Positions 49,054-57,770 of a DNA stretch of 64,000 nt are shown here, piece by piece (the stretch's first letter is position 1; the number at the start of each line of letters is the position of its first letter). This DNA is from Citreimonas salinaria. GTDB lineage: Bacteria; Pseudomonadota; Alphaproteobacteria; Rhodobacterales; Rhodobacteraceae. The stretch spans positions 1-64,000 of the forward strand of contig NZ_FNPF01000001.1 in assembly GCF_900107235.1 (NCBI RefSeq). Reading direction: 5' to 3'. The notes below the pieces were generated by a model. That model did no database searches, was not told the origin of the DNA, and saw only the letters and a program-made list of their open reading frames with translations. Made by a program: the position numbers and the translations under genes.

Positions 49054-51437
49054 ACCGGGCGGCGCTGCGGGCGCTGTGGTCGCACTGGCGGCGCAACCCG
49101 CTGCAATTGTTCACACTGGTCGCGGGGCTGGCGCTGGCCACGGCACTGTGGTCCGGCGTGCAGGCGATCAATGCCGAGGCGCGCGCCAGCTACGACGCCG
49201 CCGCCGGAACGCTGGGCCAAGGCCGCCACGACCAGCTGCTGCCCGCCGCTGGCGAAACCGCGGACCAGGCGGTGTATCTCGCGCTGCGCCGCGCCGGTTG
49301 GCAGGTTTCCCCGGTGGTCGAAGGGCGCCTGCGGACCGAATCCGGCAGCGTGCGCGTCGTCGGGCTCGAGCCCCTCACCGCGCCCGAGGGCATGGCGCGA
49401 GCCGCGACACCGGGCGAAGGCGACCTGGCCGGCTTCCTGTCCGACCCACCGCTGGTCGCGGCCCCGGACGTGGCGCGCATGCTGGGCGCAACGCATGGCC
49501 CGGTGGTCGAAGACGCGTCGGTCGCACCGGGTACTGTGCTGACCGACATCGGAAAGGCGCAGCGCTTGCTTGGCTTCGACGGGCGCGTCAGCCGATTCAT
49601 CGTCCTGGGCTCGCAGCCGCTGAACCGCCCCCCGCTGGATGCCGTCGCGCCCGGGCTGGTGCGTCAACCGGCGCAGGGCGGGTCGGATGTGGCAAGGCTC
49701 ACCGACAGCTTTCACCTCAACCTGACGGCGTTCGGCCTGCTCAGCTTTGCCGTCGGCCTGTTCATCGTGCACGGCGCGATCGGCTTGGCGTTCGAGCAGC
49801 GGCGCGGCATGGTCCGCACGCTGCGCAGCCTCGGGGTGCCGCTGCGCAGACTGATCGCGCTGATGGCGGCGGAGTTGCTGGCGCTGGCGCTGTTCGCCGG
49901 TGCCGTCGGCGTGGCGCTGGGCTATGCCATAGCGGCCGCGTTGCTACCCGACGTGGCCGCGACGATCGAGGGGCTCTATGGCGCACAGGTTTCGGGCAGC
50001 GTGCGAGTGCGTCCGGAATGGTGGCTGTCGGGGCTGGCCATCACACTGGGCGGCGCTGCCCTGGCCTTGCTGGATGCGCTGTGGCGAATCGCGCGCATGC
50101 CGATCCTGGCAGTAGCCGGCGGCCGCGCTTGGGCACTGACCGGCGCCCGGGCGCGGCGTTGGCAGACAGCGGCGGCGGTGCTGCTGCTGACGGCTGCGGG
50201 CGCACTGACGGTCGTGGGCGACGGTCTGGTCGCGGCCTTCGCCTTGTTGGGCTGCCTGCTGATCGGCGCGGCGCTGGCGCTTCCGCCGGTTCTGGCGGGA
50301 CTCCTGACGCTGGCCGAGCGGCGCACCCGCGCGGCGCTGTGGCAGTGGTTCTGGGCCGACACGCGCCAGCAGATGTCGGGCCTCAGCCTGGCGCTGATGG
50401 CGCTGCTGCTGGCGATGGCGGCGAATGTCGGCGTCTCGACCATGGTTTCGAGCTTCCGGGTGACCTTTACCGAGTTCCTCGACCAGCGACTGGCGGCGGA
50501 CCTGTACGTGGCCACCGAGGACGCCGCCGCGCTGGAATCCTTTGCTGCGCCGATGACGTCCGAGATCATGCCGAGCCAATCAGTTGAGACACGCCTTGCA
50601 GGCCTTCCGGCCGAGCTTTACGGCGCGCGCATTGGCATGACCTACCGCCGGAACTGGCGCTTTCTGTTCGCCACCGATGCGCCTTGGGATGCGGTCGCCG
50701 AGGGCACGGCGGTAATCGTGAACGAACAGCTTGCCCGGCGGAGCGGCCTTTGGGTCGGCGACACGCTGGCGGTGGCGCCCGAGGTCAGGCTGCCGATCGC
50801 GGGCGTGTTCGGCGATTACGGTAACCCGATCGGGCAGGCCATCATTGCTGAACCCCTGTTCAGCGCCCTCTTCCCCGAGGTCACGCCAACGCGCTTCGGC
50901 CTGCGCACAGACGATCCGTCCGACCTGCGGCGCGCTCTGATCGACGATCTCGGCCTGCCGGAATCCGCCATCACCGACCAGGGCGCGCTGAAGGCGTTCT
51001 CGCTTCAGGTGTTCGAGCGGACCTTCACCGTGGCCGGGGCGCTCAATGTGCTGACGCTGGCGGTGGCGGGGTTCGCGATCTTCATGTCGCTGCTGACGCT
51101 GGCCGCGATGCGCCTGCCGCAACTGGCGCCGGTCTGGGCGTTGGGGCTGCGGCGGGCCGACCTCGCCTGGCTCGAGCTGTTGCGCGCGGTGGTGCTGGCC
51201 GCGCTGACGGCGGTGATGGCGGTGCCTCTGGGGCTGGCGCTGGCCTGGGTGCTGCTGGCCCTCGTCAACGTCGAGGCGTTCGGCTGGCGGCTGCCCATGT
51301 TCCTGTTCCCGCTCGACTACCTGAGGCTGGCGGGCGTTTCCCTCGTGGCCGCAGCGCTGGCCGCCGCGTGGCCCGCGCGAAGGCTGGCCCGGACGCCACC
51401 CGCCATGCTGCTGAAGGTGTTTGCCCATGAATGCTAG
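49050..51437 (+). CDS. FtsX-domain ABC permease, fused double
   Basis: A 795-residue permease with an N-terminal helix (LQLFTLVAGLALATALWSG), a long periplasmic domain, a first FtsX-like three-helix block (about 230-345), further helices, then a second periplasmic and FtsX block ending AALAAAWPARRLARTPPAML. Such double proteins correspond to two fused FtsX-type halves. It overlaps both neighbours, so ATPase, permease and the exported AttH-like protein are coupled. This order resembles the att (AttEFGH) cluster of Agrobacterium. Confidence 0.88.
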   Translation: MNRAALRALWSHWRRNPLQLFTLVAGLALATALWSGVQAINAEARASYDAAAGTLGQGRHDQLLPAAGETADQAVYLALRRAGWQVSPVVEGRLRTESGSVRVVGLEPLTAPEGMARAATPGEGDLAGFLSDPPLVAAPDVARMLGATHGPVVEDASVAPGTVLTDIGKAQRLLGFDGRVSRFIVLGSQPLNRPPLDAVAPGLVRQPAQGGSDVARLTDSFHLNLTAFGLLSFAVGLFIVHGAIGLAFEQRRGMVRTLRSLGVPLRRLIALMAAELLALALFAGAVGVALGYAIAAALLPDVAATIEGLYGAQVSGSVRVRPEWWLSGLAITLGGAALALLDALWRIARMPILAVAGGRAWALTGARARRWQTAAAVLLLTAAGALTVVGDGLVAAFALLGCLLIGAALALPPVLAGLLTLAERRTRAALWQWFWADTRQQMSGLSLALMALLLAMAANVGVSTMVSSFRVTFTEFLDQRLAADLYVATEDAAALESFAAPMTSEIMPSQSVETRLAGLPAELYGARIGMTYRRNWRFLFATDAPWDAVAEGTAVIVNEQLARRSGLWVGDTLAVAPEVRLPIAGVFGDYGNPIGQAIIAEPLFSALFPEVTPTRFGLRTDDPSDLRRALIDDLGLPESAITDQGALKAFSLQVFERTFTVAGALNVLTLAVAGFAIFMSLLTLAAMRLPQLAPVWALGLRRADLAWLELLRAVVLAALTAVMAVPLGLALAWVLLALVNVEAFGWRLPMFLFPLDYLRLAGVSLVAAALAAAWPARRLARTPPAMLLKVFAHEC

Positions 51438-52461
51438 GATCATCGCGTTTTGCCTCTGGCCGCTTCCGGCCCTCGCGCAGGGGTTCGCCGGCATGGGATC
51501 GGACGCCGAGGGCTTCACGAACCCGGTGCCCGGCCATGCCTTCGAATTTCCGGCCGATCACGGCCCGCACCCGGATTTCCGGATCGAATGGTGGTACCTG
51601 ACCGCGAACCTGCAGGCCGCCGACGGCACGCCCTACGGCCTGCAATGGACGCTGTTCCGGTCGGCCCTCGCCCCCTTCGAGGCCGAGGGCTGGGACAGCC
51701 CGCAGGTCTGGTTCGCCCATGCCGCCGTAACCTCGGAAGGCGCGCACCTTGTGGCCGAGCGCTTCGCCCGAGGCGGCATCGGGCAGGCCGGCGTGACGGC
51801 CGAGCCGTTCGATGCTTGGATCGACGACTGGCGCCTGTGGGGGCCGGATTTCGACGACCTGCGCCTGATGGCCACGGGCCCGGACTTCGCCTACGACCTC
51901 GCGCTCGACGCGCAGGGGCCGCTGATCTTTCACGGCGACGGCGGCTATTCCGTGAAGTCCGAGGCCGGCCAGGCCAGCTACTACTATTCGCAACCCTTCT
52001 TCGACGCGCACGGTACGATCACCCTGCCCAGCGGCGTCGTGGAGGTGACGGGCACCGCGTGGCTTGACCGCGAGTGGTCGTCGCAGCCGCTGGCGTCGGG
52101 CCAGACCGGGTGGGACTGGTTCTCGCTGTCGTTCGACAGCGGCGCCAAGCTGATGGGTGCTCGCATGCGCGGGGCCGACGACGCGCCCTACACCGCGGCC
52201 ACCTGGATCGAACCGGACGGGTCGAGCACCGCCTATACCGATGGCGCCTTCACCGCGGAGCCGCTTGAGCAGACCGAGGTTGGGGGCCGCACCGTGCCCA
52301 CGCGCTGGCGCGTCACCCTGCCGGACCGCGGGCTCGACGTCACCGTAGCGGCGCTGAACCCGCAGGCCTTCATGACCACCGCCGTGCCCTACTGGGAGGG
52401 TCCGGTGCGCGTGCAAGGCAGCCACGCGGGACGCGGCTACCTCGAGATGACCGGCTACTGA
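51427..52461 (+). CDS. AttH/carotenoid 1,2-hydratase-like exported protein
   Basis: A 344-residue secreted protein of the hydroxyneurosporene-synthase/AttH (lipocalin-like) family. It has a signal peptide (MNARIIAFCLWPLPALAQGF), then the family motif FRIEWWYLTANLQAADG, GLQWTLFRSA, and tandem beta-barrel sequence (GTAWLDREWSSQPLASGQTG, WDWFSLSFDSG). ATG at 51427 (AAGG upstream) overlaps the permease. Known members either hydrate carotenoids or are undefined att-type proteins; no carotenoid genes are here. It overlaps the convergent ZnuA-like gene by 7 bases. Confidence 0.88.
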   Translation: MNARIIAFCLWPLPALAQGFAGMGSDAEGFTNPVPGHAFEFPADHGPHPDFRIEWWYLTANLQAADGTPYGLQWTLFRSALAPFEAEGWDSPQVWFAHAAVTSEGAHLVAERFARGGIGQAGVTAEPFDAWIDDWRLWGPDFDDLRLMATGPDFAYDLALDAQGPLIFHGDGGYSVKSEAGQASYYYSQPFFDAHGTITLPSGVVEVTGTAWLDREWSSQPLASGQTGWDWFSLSFDSGAKLMGARMRGADDAPYTAATWIEPDGSSTAYTDGAFTAEPLEQTEVGGRTVPTRWRVTLPDRGLDVTVAALNPQAFMTTAVPYWEGPVRVQGSHAGRGYLEMTGY

Positions 52462-53336
52462 GCCTCGAGCGCGTCCAGCACGTCCGACATGACCGACAGG
52501 AAATCGCCCTCTCTCGGAGGCGCGGCGAGCGGCGGAAAGACGACTGAACGCAGGCCCATGTCTTCCGCCCTCGCCAGCGCCTCGTCGCGGGGCGCGGCCT
52601 CCCACACGAGGGTCTCGGCGCCCGTCTCGGCCTGCAGGGCCGCCAGTGCGTCCCATTGCTCGGCCGAGGGCATGGCCCCTGCCTCCCATCCCAGCGACTC
52701 GATCGTCAGCCCGTAGGCGCGGGCGAAATACTGGTAGACCGGGTGCGTCGCGAGGATCGTCGTGTTCTCGAGCCCCGCGGCCACCGACTGCGCCCGTGCG
52801 TCCAGCGCCATCAGGTCGTCGCGCAGGGCGGCTCGGTTCTGCGCGATCCGGTCCGCGATGTTGCGCATCCGTCTTTGCATGAAGACCGCCAGCGCGTCCG
52901 TCTGGTCGGCGGCGATGGCGAAATCCAGCCAGGTGTGGCTGGCGATCGCGTCGTGGGAATGCTCGTCCCCGTCGCCGTGGCTGTGGGTGATCGCGTCGGT
53001 CCTGATGTATCGGTCCTCGAGCCCGCGCGTGGTGTCGACAGTGGCCGAGCGCGGCAGCGACACGCGCGTGGTCCACTGCGCGAAGCCCGCACCGTTGAGC
53101 GCGATCACGTCGGCCTCCTGAATGCCGCCGATCTCGGAAAGGCTCGGTTCCCAGAACGCCGGGTCCGCGCTTTCGAGCACGGGGTAGCGCACGTCGACCG
53201 CATCGCCGCCCAGCCGCGCGGCGAAGTATGCCAGAGGGTAGTTCACGGGCACCACGACAGGCCGGTCCTGCGCGCTGGCGGGCGAAGCCAGATGGGCCGC
53301 CAGCAGCGCGCCCGCGATTGCCAGAACTCGAAGCAT
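52455..53336 (-). CDS. ZnuA-like metal-binding protein, divergent
   Basis: A periplasmic protein of the ZnuA/cluster A-I binding family, 293 residues, with signal peptide (LAIAGALLAAHLASPASAQ). A His-rich loop ITHSHGDGDEHSH (116-128) precedes the second ligand H134 in SHTWLD; H198 (ATHPVYQYFARAYG) and E246 are also present. The first His (as in PHDYEP of ZnuA) is replaced: here DPAFWEP, with A60. So metal binding may differ from classical ZnuA. It ends a six-gene operon with NikK- and NikL-like genes, and no ZnuB/C is near. GTG at 53339 is an alternative start. Confidence 0.83.
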   Translation of the reverse strand: MLRVLAIAGALLAAHLASPASAQDRPVVVPVNYPLAYFAARLGGDAVDVRYPVLESADPAFWEPSLSEIGGIQEADVIALNGAGFAQWTTRVSLPRSATVDTTRGLEDRYIRTDAITHSHGDGDEHSHDAIASHTWLDFAIAADQTDALAVFMQRRMRNIADRIAQNRAALRDDLMALDARAQSVAAGLENTTILATHPVYQYFARAYGLTIESLGWEAGAMPSAEQWDALAALQAETGAETLVWEAAPRDEALARAEDMGLRSVVFPPLAAPPREGDFLSVMSDVLDALEAQ

Positions 53337-53680
53337 CACTCTTCTTCCTTCCCGCGCGCGATGTCGCCGGGGGTCAGCAGCCAGTACTCGCTGTGGCCCT
53401 CGCTGACCGTCACGTCGATCCGCATGCCGGTGTCCGCGATGCCGTCGGGCAGCGGGAACGCGGTCTCTCCGTCGTCGTCCAGCGGCACCGTCCAGATCGG
53501 CGCGCCCTCGGCATCGCTCAGCGCGATCTCGCCCGACACGGGCGCGCGCCCGTTCGAGAACGTCGTCTCGACCACGACCGACTCTCCGTCGACGCGGGCG
53601 AAGACGCGCAGGTCGTGCGCCATCGCTGGCCCCGCCAGCGCGCCCAGCGCGACGGTGGCCAGAAGCGTCCCGCGGATCAT
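53336..53680 (-). CDS. Small exported NikL/CbiL-like protein
   Basis: A 114-residue secreted protein with signal peptide (MIRGTLLATVALGALAGPAM, cut after AMA) whose mature part begins HDLRVFARVDGESVVVETTF. This resembles the NikL/CbiL accessory component of nickel/cobalt ECF transporters, whose N-terminus starts with a metal-binding His, followed by GEAxxSNG-type and Gly-His-rich beta sequence (VTVSEGHSEYWLLTPG). The residues Met-Ala-His at the cleavage site would place His first. Assignment is from sequence pattern, not a search. It overlaps both neighbours. Confidence 0.65.
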   Translation of the reverse strand: MIRGTLLATVALGALAGPAMAHDLRVFARVDGESVVVETTFSNGRAPVSGEIALSDAEGAPIWTVPLDDDGETAFPLPDGIADTGMRIDVTVSEGHSEYWLLTPGDIARGKEEE

Positions 53681-54441
53681 TCGGCGCTCCACGGCTCGAA
53701 CTGCACCCAGATCACCGCGCCCAGCTCGTGCGCCTTCGCCTCGCCGTCGCGCATCATCGGCTCGTCGGCGGAGTTGAGCGCAGCGAAGCCCCACCAGCCC
53801 GGCGCCGGCACCGCATAGGTGAAGACTCCGTTGTCGTCGGCCCTGATGGTCTGCGTCACCATCAGGTCGGACGGCGCGGTCGCGCCGGCCTGATTGTAAT
53901 GCTCGACCTCGACCTCGGCATGCGCGACGGGAATGCCGTTCAGTTTCACGACGCCTTGGAAGACGTTGCCGGTCCACAGGCCGAAGGGCCGGGAGAGCGG
54001 CACGATCTCGGTCTTGAGGCCTAGTTCGGTGTCCCAGCCGGAATCGTCGCCATAGGCGGACACGTAGGTCTTGGTGTAATGCGTGATGAAGGCGTCTTCC
54101 TCGGGCTCCCAGTAGGGCTGGGGCGTCATGGCGAAGACATGCGTGCCCGGACGGTCGAGCGCGTATTCAAGGGTGTAGCCGGGATGGTCCATCACGGTTG
54201 CCAGGGTTAGCTGGTCCAGCAGGTCCGTGGTTTCGCCCTCGTGCGTGACGGTGAAAGCCTCGGGGCGCTCAAGATCCATGCCGATCCCCTCGAACGGGTG
54301 AGAGAAGGAAAGGGTCAGGTCCACGGACCGGCCGTCTTCCTGGCTGATCATCGGATCGGACGGGATGATCATGCCGTAATGGGCCCAGAGCGGAGCGGCG
54401 GCCAAGCAAATCGCCGTGACAAGCGAGGCTGTGCGGATCAT
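53677..54441 (-). CDS. DUF4198 (NikK-like) exported protein
   Basis: A 254-residue secreted protein, signal peptide MIRTASLVTAICLAAAPLWA, mature start HYGMIIPSDPMISQEDGRSV. DUF4198 proteins include NikK, a periplasmic accessory of nickel ECF transporters. Typical features are YTKTYVSAYGDDSG, PFGLWTGNVFQGVVKLNGIP and the end GAVIWVQFEPWSAE. ATG at 54441 gives a normal signal peptide and has AAAGGAG upstream; a longer ATG frame lacks one. It overlaps the NikL-like gene by 4 bases. Confidence 0.82.
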   Translation of the reverse strand: MIRTASLVTAICLAAAPLWAHYGMIIPSDPMISQEDGRSVDLTLSFSHPFEGIGMDLERPEAFTVTHEGETTDLLDQLTLATVMDHPGYTLEYALDRPGTHVFAMTPQPYWEPEEDAFITHYTKTYVSAYGDDSGWDTELGLKTEIVPLSRPFGLWTGNVFQGVVKLNGIPVAHAEVEVEHYNQAGATAPSDLMVTQTIRADDNGVFTYAVPAPGWWGFAALNSADEPMMRDGEAKAHELGAVIWVQFEPWSAE

Positions 54442-54468
54442 GGGACGGTCAACTCCTTTTGTATGCAA

Positions 54469-55620
54469 TCATTGGGCGATCAGCCATGTGAGAAGGGTAT
54501 TGCTGCGCGACTGCACGACGATGACGATGCCCTGCGCCATCAGCAATGCTGCGCCCAGCAGAATGGCAATTTCGGCGCCCGCCAAGCGCAGGATCATGCC
54601 CCGCCCGGCGCCGATGCGACGCGCGGTGTCCAGTTCCGGCGCCCGCAGCCGCCAGGCGAGAAAAAGCGCCAGCGCCACCGCAGCGGCCGCCGCGAGCCCT
54701 ACGAGCCCTGCCACCGCGTCCAGCAGCGCCGCGATGCGGAAAATGCGCTCGACCAGCCGGTCGACCACGTCGGACGGCACCACAAGTTGCAGCGGGTTCT
54801 CGGGCTCCAGATAGCGCCCCCGCAGGATCGTTTCGGAGCGCGTGTCGTATGGCTCGATCAGAACCGCCGTCAGCGGGTAGTCTTCCGGCGCTCCGTGGAA
54901 ATGGAAGCTGTCGATGTTGTCGGGCGTGATGCGGTTGTACTGCTCCAGTGCTGCGCTGGCGGTGACCGGATCGTCGCCCTCGGCCACCACGTCCTGATGG
55001 CCGTGACCGATGCCCGCGATGACCCAGGTGGTCTTGACGTCGGTCAGCACGGCCTCGTCATCCGGGGTGCCGGTGGGCGCCAGCACCCCAGTGACGGTCA
55101 TCTCCAGCGGATAGACTCCGTCGAGGTCGAACAGGTTTTCCGGTGCGGACACGATCGTGTCGCCGGGGGAAAGGTTCAGGCGCCGCGCGACCGACGCGCC
55201 GAGCACCGCCTCGCCCAGCACGGCGAAACGGCGGCCTTGCGCGATCTCGAGACCGCGGAACGAGAAGTAGTCAAGCGTGGTGCCGACGATCCGCGCGCCG
55301 CTGGCCGTGAACATCGTGTTGAGCGGGATCGGCAGCGCGAGGTCGCTTTCCCAGACGGCCTCGGCCGCCTTCATCGTGACCGGCTGCGCGCGGTCCTCGC
55401 CGAAATACAGCGCACCCATCACGAGGTCGATCTGGCTGCCGCGCGCTCCCAGCACCAGCGGCGTCGCATCGGCCCGCGCGGTCAGCGACTGCTCGGATCC
55501 GCGCAGCAGGGTCTGGCTGACCAGCGGCACGGCCAAGATCACCGCGGCGACCAGCACCATCACGACGCTGCGCGCCCAATGCCAGCGCAGATGCGCGAAG
55601 GCGAGGAAGGCCGCGTTCAT
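54469..55620 (-). CDS. FtsX-type ABC permease
   Basis: A 383-residue membrane protein with an N-terminal helix (SVVMVLVAAVILAVPLVSQ), a large periplasmic MacB-like domain (about 40-280; GEAVLGASVARRLNLSPGDT), and three C-terminal helices (LLDAVAGLVGLAAAAAVALA, IAILLGAALLMAQGIVIV). This is the FtsX/MacB fold, used in export or mechanotransmission rather than uptake. Its start overlaps the ATPase stop by 4 bases; the NikK-like gene follows after 27 bases. Confidence 0.9.
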   Translation of the reverse strand: MNAAFLAFAHLRWHWARSVVMVLVAAVILAVPLVSQTLLRGSEQSLTARADATPLVLGARGSQIDLVMGALYFGEDRAQPVTMKAAEAVWESDLALPIPLNTMFTASGARIVGTTLDYFSFRGLEIAQGRRFAVLGEAVLGASVARRLNLSPGDTIVSAPENLFDLDGVYPLEMTVTGVLAPTGTPDDEAVLTDVKTTWVIAGIGHGHQDVVAEGDDPVTASAALEQYNRITPDNIDSFHFHGAPEDYPLTAVLIEPYDTRSETILRGRYLEPENPLQLVVPSDVVDRLVERIFRIAALLDAVAGLVGLAAAAAVALALFLAWRLRAPELDTARRIGAGRGMILRLAGAEIAILLGAALLMAQGIVIVVQSRSNTLLTWLIAQ

Positions 55621-56279
55621 GCCGCCCTCCGCAACTCGGAAAAGTCGATCACCCGGTCGAAGCGGGGCAGCAGCGCGTGGTCGTGGGTGACCGCAAGAAT
55701 GGTGGCGCCGGCCTCGGCCGCGCGTTCGAACAGCAGGTCAAGGATCAGCGTCTTGGTGTGGGGGTCTAGGTTGCCGGTCGCTTCGTCCGCCAGGATCAGC
55801 CCCGGCCGGGTGACCAGTGCCCGGCAGATCGCAACGCGCTGCTGCTCGCCCTGGCTCAGCGCGCCTGGATGGCGGTCCAACCGGTCCTCGATTCCGCAGG
55901 CGGTGGCCAGCGCCTCGGCCCGGGCGCGCACCGCGTCGTCCAGCACCAGCCCCGGCGCGATGCGGTAGGGATAAAGGACATTCTCGCGCGCGTTCAGGTA
56001 ATCCATCAGCGCGAAGTTCTGGAAGATGAAACCGATGCGGCGGGCGCGGAATGCGCGGCGCTGCGTGTCGCTCAGGGCCGACAGGTTCTGCCCGTCGACC
56101 GTGACGTGGCCACGCGCCGCCACCTGCAACCCCGCGACGAGGTTCAGCAGCGTCGTCTTCCCGGTGCCCGAGGATCCGACCACCGCCACGCGCGCCCCCC
56201 TTTCTATCGTCAGGCGCGGCACGTCCAGCCGGAAGCCGCCGCGCGGATAGGCAAAGTCGAGATCTGCGATGTCGATCAC
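55617..56279 (-). CDS. ABC ATPase, LolD/MacB type, metal-operon partner
   Basis: A 220-residue ABC ATPase: Walker A GSSGTGKT, Q-loop FQNFALMDYL, signature LSQGEQQRVAICRAL, Walker B LILADEATGNLDP. It uses GTG at 56279, whose bases overlap the stop of the preceding gene (GTGA). A much longer frame upstream is antisense/Arg-rich and rejected. With the FtsX-type permease it forms the ATP-driven part of the six-gene operon. EATGNLD replaces the more common EPTGNLD. Confidence 0.92.
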   Translation of the reverse strand: MIDIADLDFAYPRGGFRLDVPRLTIERGARVAVVGSSGTGKTTLLNLVAGLQVAARGHVTVDGQNLSALSDTQRRAFRARRIGFIFQNFALMDYLNARENVLYPYRIAPGLVLDDAVRARAEALATACGIEDRLDRHPGALSQGEQQRVAICRALVTRPGLILADEATGNLDPHTKTLILDLLFERAAEAGATILAVTHDHALLPRFDRVIDFSELRRAA

Positions 56280-56869
56280 TGTCCCGCTGCCCCCCCGGCA
56301 TCCGCCGTGATCCGTTCGGCATCGGTCAGGGTGAAGCGGGTGATCCGCCAGGCGCCACTTTCGGGCGTCATCTCGAACCGGGCGGAATAGGTGTTGTCGC
56401 GAACGTGGCGGTGCCCCTCGTGGCCCACCAGCCCCATGACGTGCCACGTGGCGTCCATCCAGACGCCGCCCTCGAACTGGCGCGCGTCGAGGTCCAGCAT
56501 GTCCATCTCGAACACGGTCTGGTCTGGCTCGTAATCCACGCCTGCCATTGCGCCCATGCGCTCCAGGTACAGCGTCACCAGCGCCTCGCCGCCAGCGACC
56601 ATCGCCAGCGTGTCGTAGATCTCGCCTTCGTCCGTGCGGCCGAAGGCGTCGTAGATCACCGCTAGGTAGTCGGGCGCCACGCGCGCCGCGTCCTCGGCCA
56701 GCGCCGGTGCCGAAAGCGCCGGGCCCGCAGCGGTCGCATAAGCACCGCCCTGGTCCGCGACACTGCCCAGTGCCGCGACGCCCAGCGCCGCAAGGCCAAG
56801 CGAGGTCGCCATGATCGTGCCGGTGCGCAATGCGTCGTCTCCCGTCTTCACTCCACCCCGTGGCACCAT
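56276..56869 (-). CDS. Exported protein of unknown function, operon leader
   Basis: A 197-residue protein with an N-terminal hydrophobic segment (IMATSLGLAALGVAALGSVA), probably a signal anchor. The mature region has APDYLAVIYDAFGRTDEGEI, DLDARQFEGGVWMDATWHVM and a His cluster GHEGHRH near residue 152, consistent with metal binding. I recognise no family. ATG at 56869 has GGAGG 6 bases upstream. It heads the six-gene operon, overlapping the ATPase by 4 bases. Confidence 0.78.
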   Translation of the reverse strand: MVPRGGVKTGDDALRTGTIMATSLGLAALGVAALGSVADQGGAYATAAGPALSAPALAEDAARVAPDYLAVIYDAFGRTDEGEIYDTLAMVAGGEALVTLYLERMGAMAGVDYEPDQTVFEMDMLDLDARQFEGGVWMDATWHVMGLVGHEGHRHVRDNTYSARFEMTPESGAWRITRFTLTDAERITADAGGAAGQ

Positions 56870-57130
56870 CTAGGGCCTCCGCGCGCCGTGACGAGGGCGA
56901 CGCGCGCGATCCGGCCATGGTCGGTGCGTTGCGCATGAAGCCTACCAGACTGGCCACTCATAATCTGTTAGGCGGCAGGTAAAACTCGCTCGAACCCTAT
57001 CACGGGGGAGGGGGGGGAAGTAAAAAACTGAAAAACGACCCCATGCACAGTACGCCGAGGATACATATCCCCTTCAATTGGCTTTCAAGACACAGTATCG
57101 TCCTAGCAATTGTGAACACAGGCTTCGAGC
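56870..57130. other. Intergenic boundary with poly-G tract
   Basis: The top strand carries GGGGGAGGGGGGGG at about 57005-57018. Base composition falls from here, marking the left edge of the insertion that follows. The promoter of the leftward metal operon should lie at 56870-56960, but no Zur- or NikR-like palindrome was seen by eye. Confidence 0.5.
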
Positions 57131-57706
57131 ATGAAAAAGACATCGAGACAGAAGAAAGCCGCGGAGTCCCCAAAAACCTTTGGTGCCGCGGCACCCGCCG
57201 CATTAACCTCTTCACCAGCGCACGAGTTCATATCCGACCAGCACGCGAGAGAAGTTCTGGGCGTCACAGACAATGACGTCTTGGCCCGGCGGGTTAACGA
57301 TGTCGCTAACCTGCTTTACCTTCGCGCGGGGATGGACGAGGCCGAACGCAACGCGCGTGTCGCGCGCGCCATCGAACTCTACAACAGTATAGCGCCTGCT
57401 GATGGGCTGGAAGGAATGCTGGCAGAGCAGATGATCGCCACACACGCCACGATACAAGAGTGCCTGCGCCGGGCAAAGCTAAGTAAGCAGACTGATGATA
57501 GGACGATAAAGCAGGCCGAGAAGTTAATGTCGCTTTACATAAAACAACTGGGCGCCCTCGACAAGTACCGCGGCCGGGGCCAGCAAAAGGTCATTGTAGA
57601 ACACGTTCACGTGGAAGCCGGCGGCCAAGCGATCGTAGGCCAGGTCACCACAGGTCAACCGCCAGTTTACCAAAACGACAGTTCCAAAACGGCAAAAACT
57701 AGGTAG
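57131..57706 (+). CDS. Accessory protein of unknown function, 191 aa
   Basis: A 191-residue soluble protein: basic, disordered start (MKKTSRQKKAAESPKTFG), a helical middle (NDVANLLYLRAGMDEAERNA, EGMLAEQMIATHATIQECL), and a C-terminal GQQKVIVEHVHVEAGGQA motif followed by VGQVTTG. I recall proteins with this GQQKV-HVHxGGQA tail next to HGG-type genes in alphaproteobacterial accessory regions, but no function is known to me. The next gene starts 64 bases on. Base composition is lower in GC than the core genes. Confidence 0.7.
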   Translation: MKKTSRQKKAAESPKTFGAAAPAALTSSPAHEFISDQHAREVLGVTDNDVLARRVNDVANLLYLRAGMDEAERNARVARAIELYNSIAPADGLEGMLAEQMIATHATIQECLRRAKLSKQTDDRTIKQAEKLMSLYIKQLGALDKYRGRGQQKVIVEHVHVEAGGQAIVGQVTTGQPPVYQNDSSKTAKTR

Positions 57707-57770
57707 CGGGATCAGACTTCACAGAAGGGCTGAAGCGCGTTCATTTAGGCTATAGGACATTACGGCGAAG

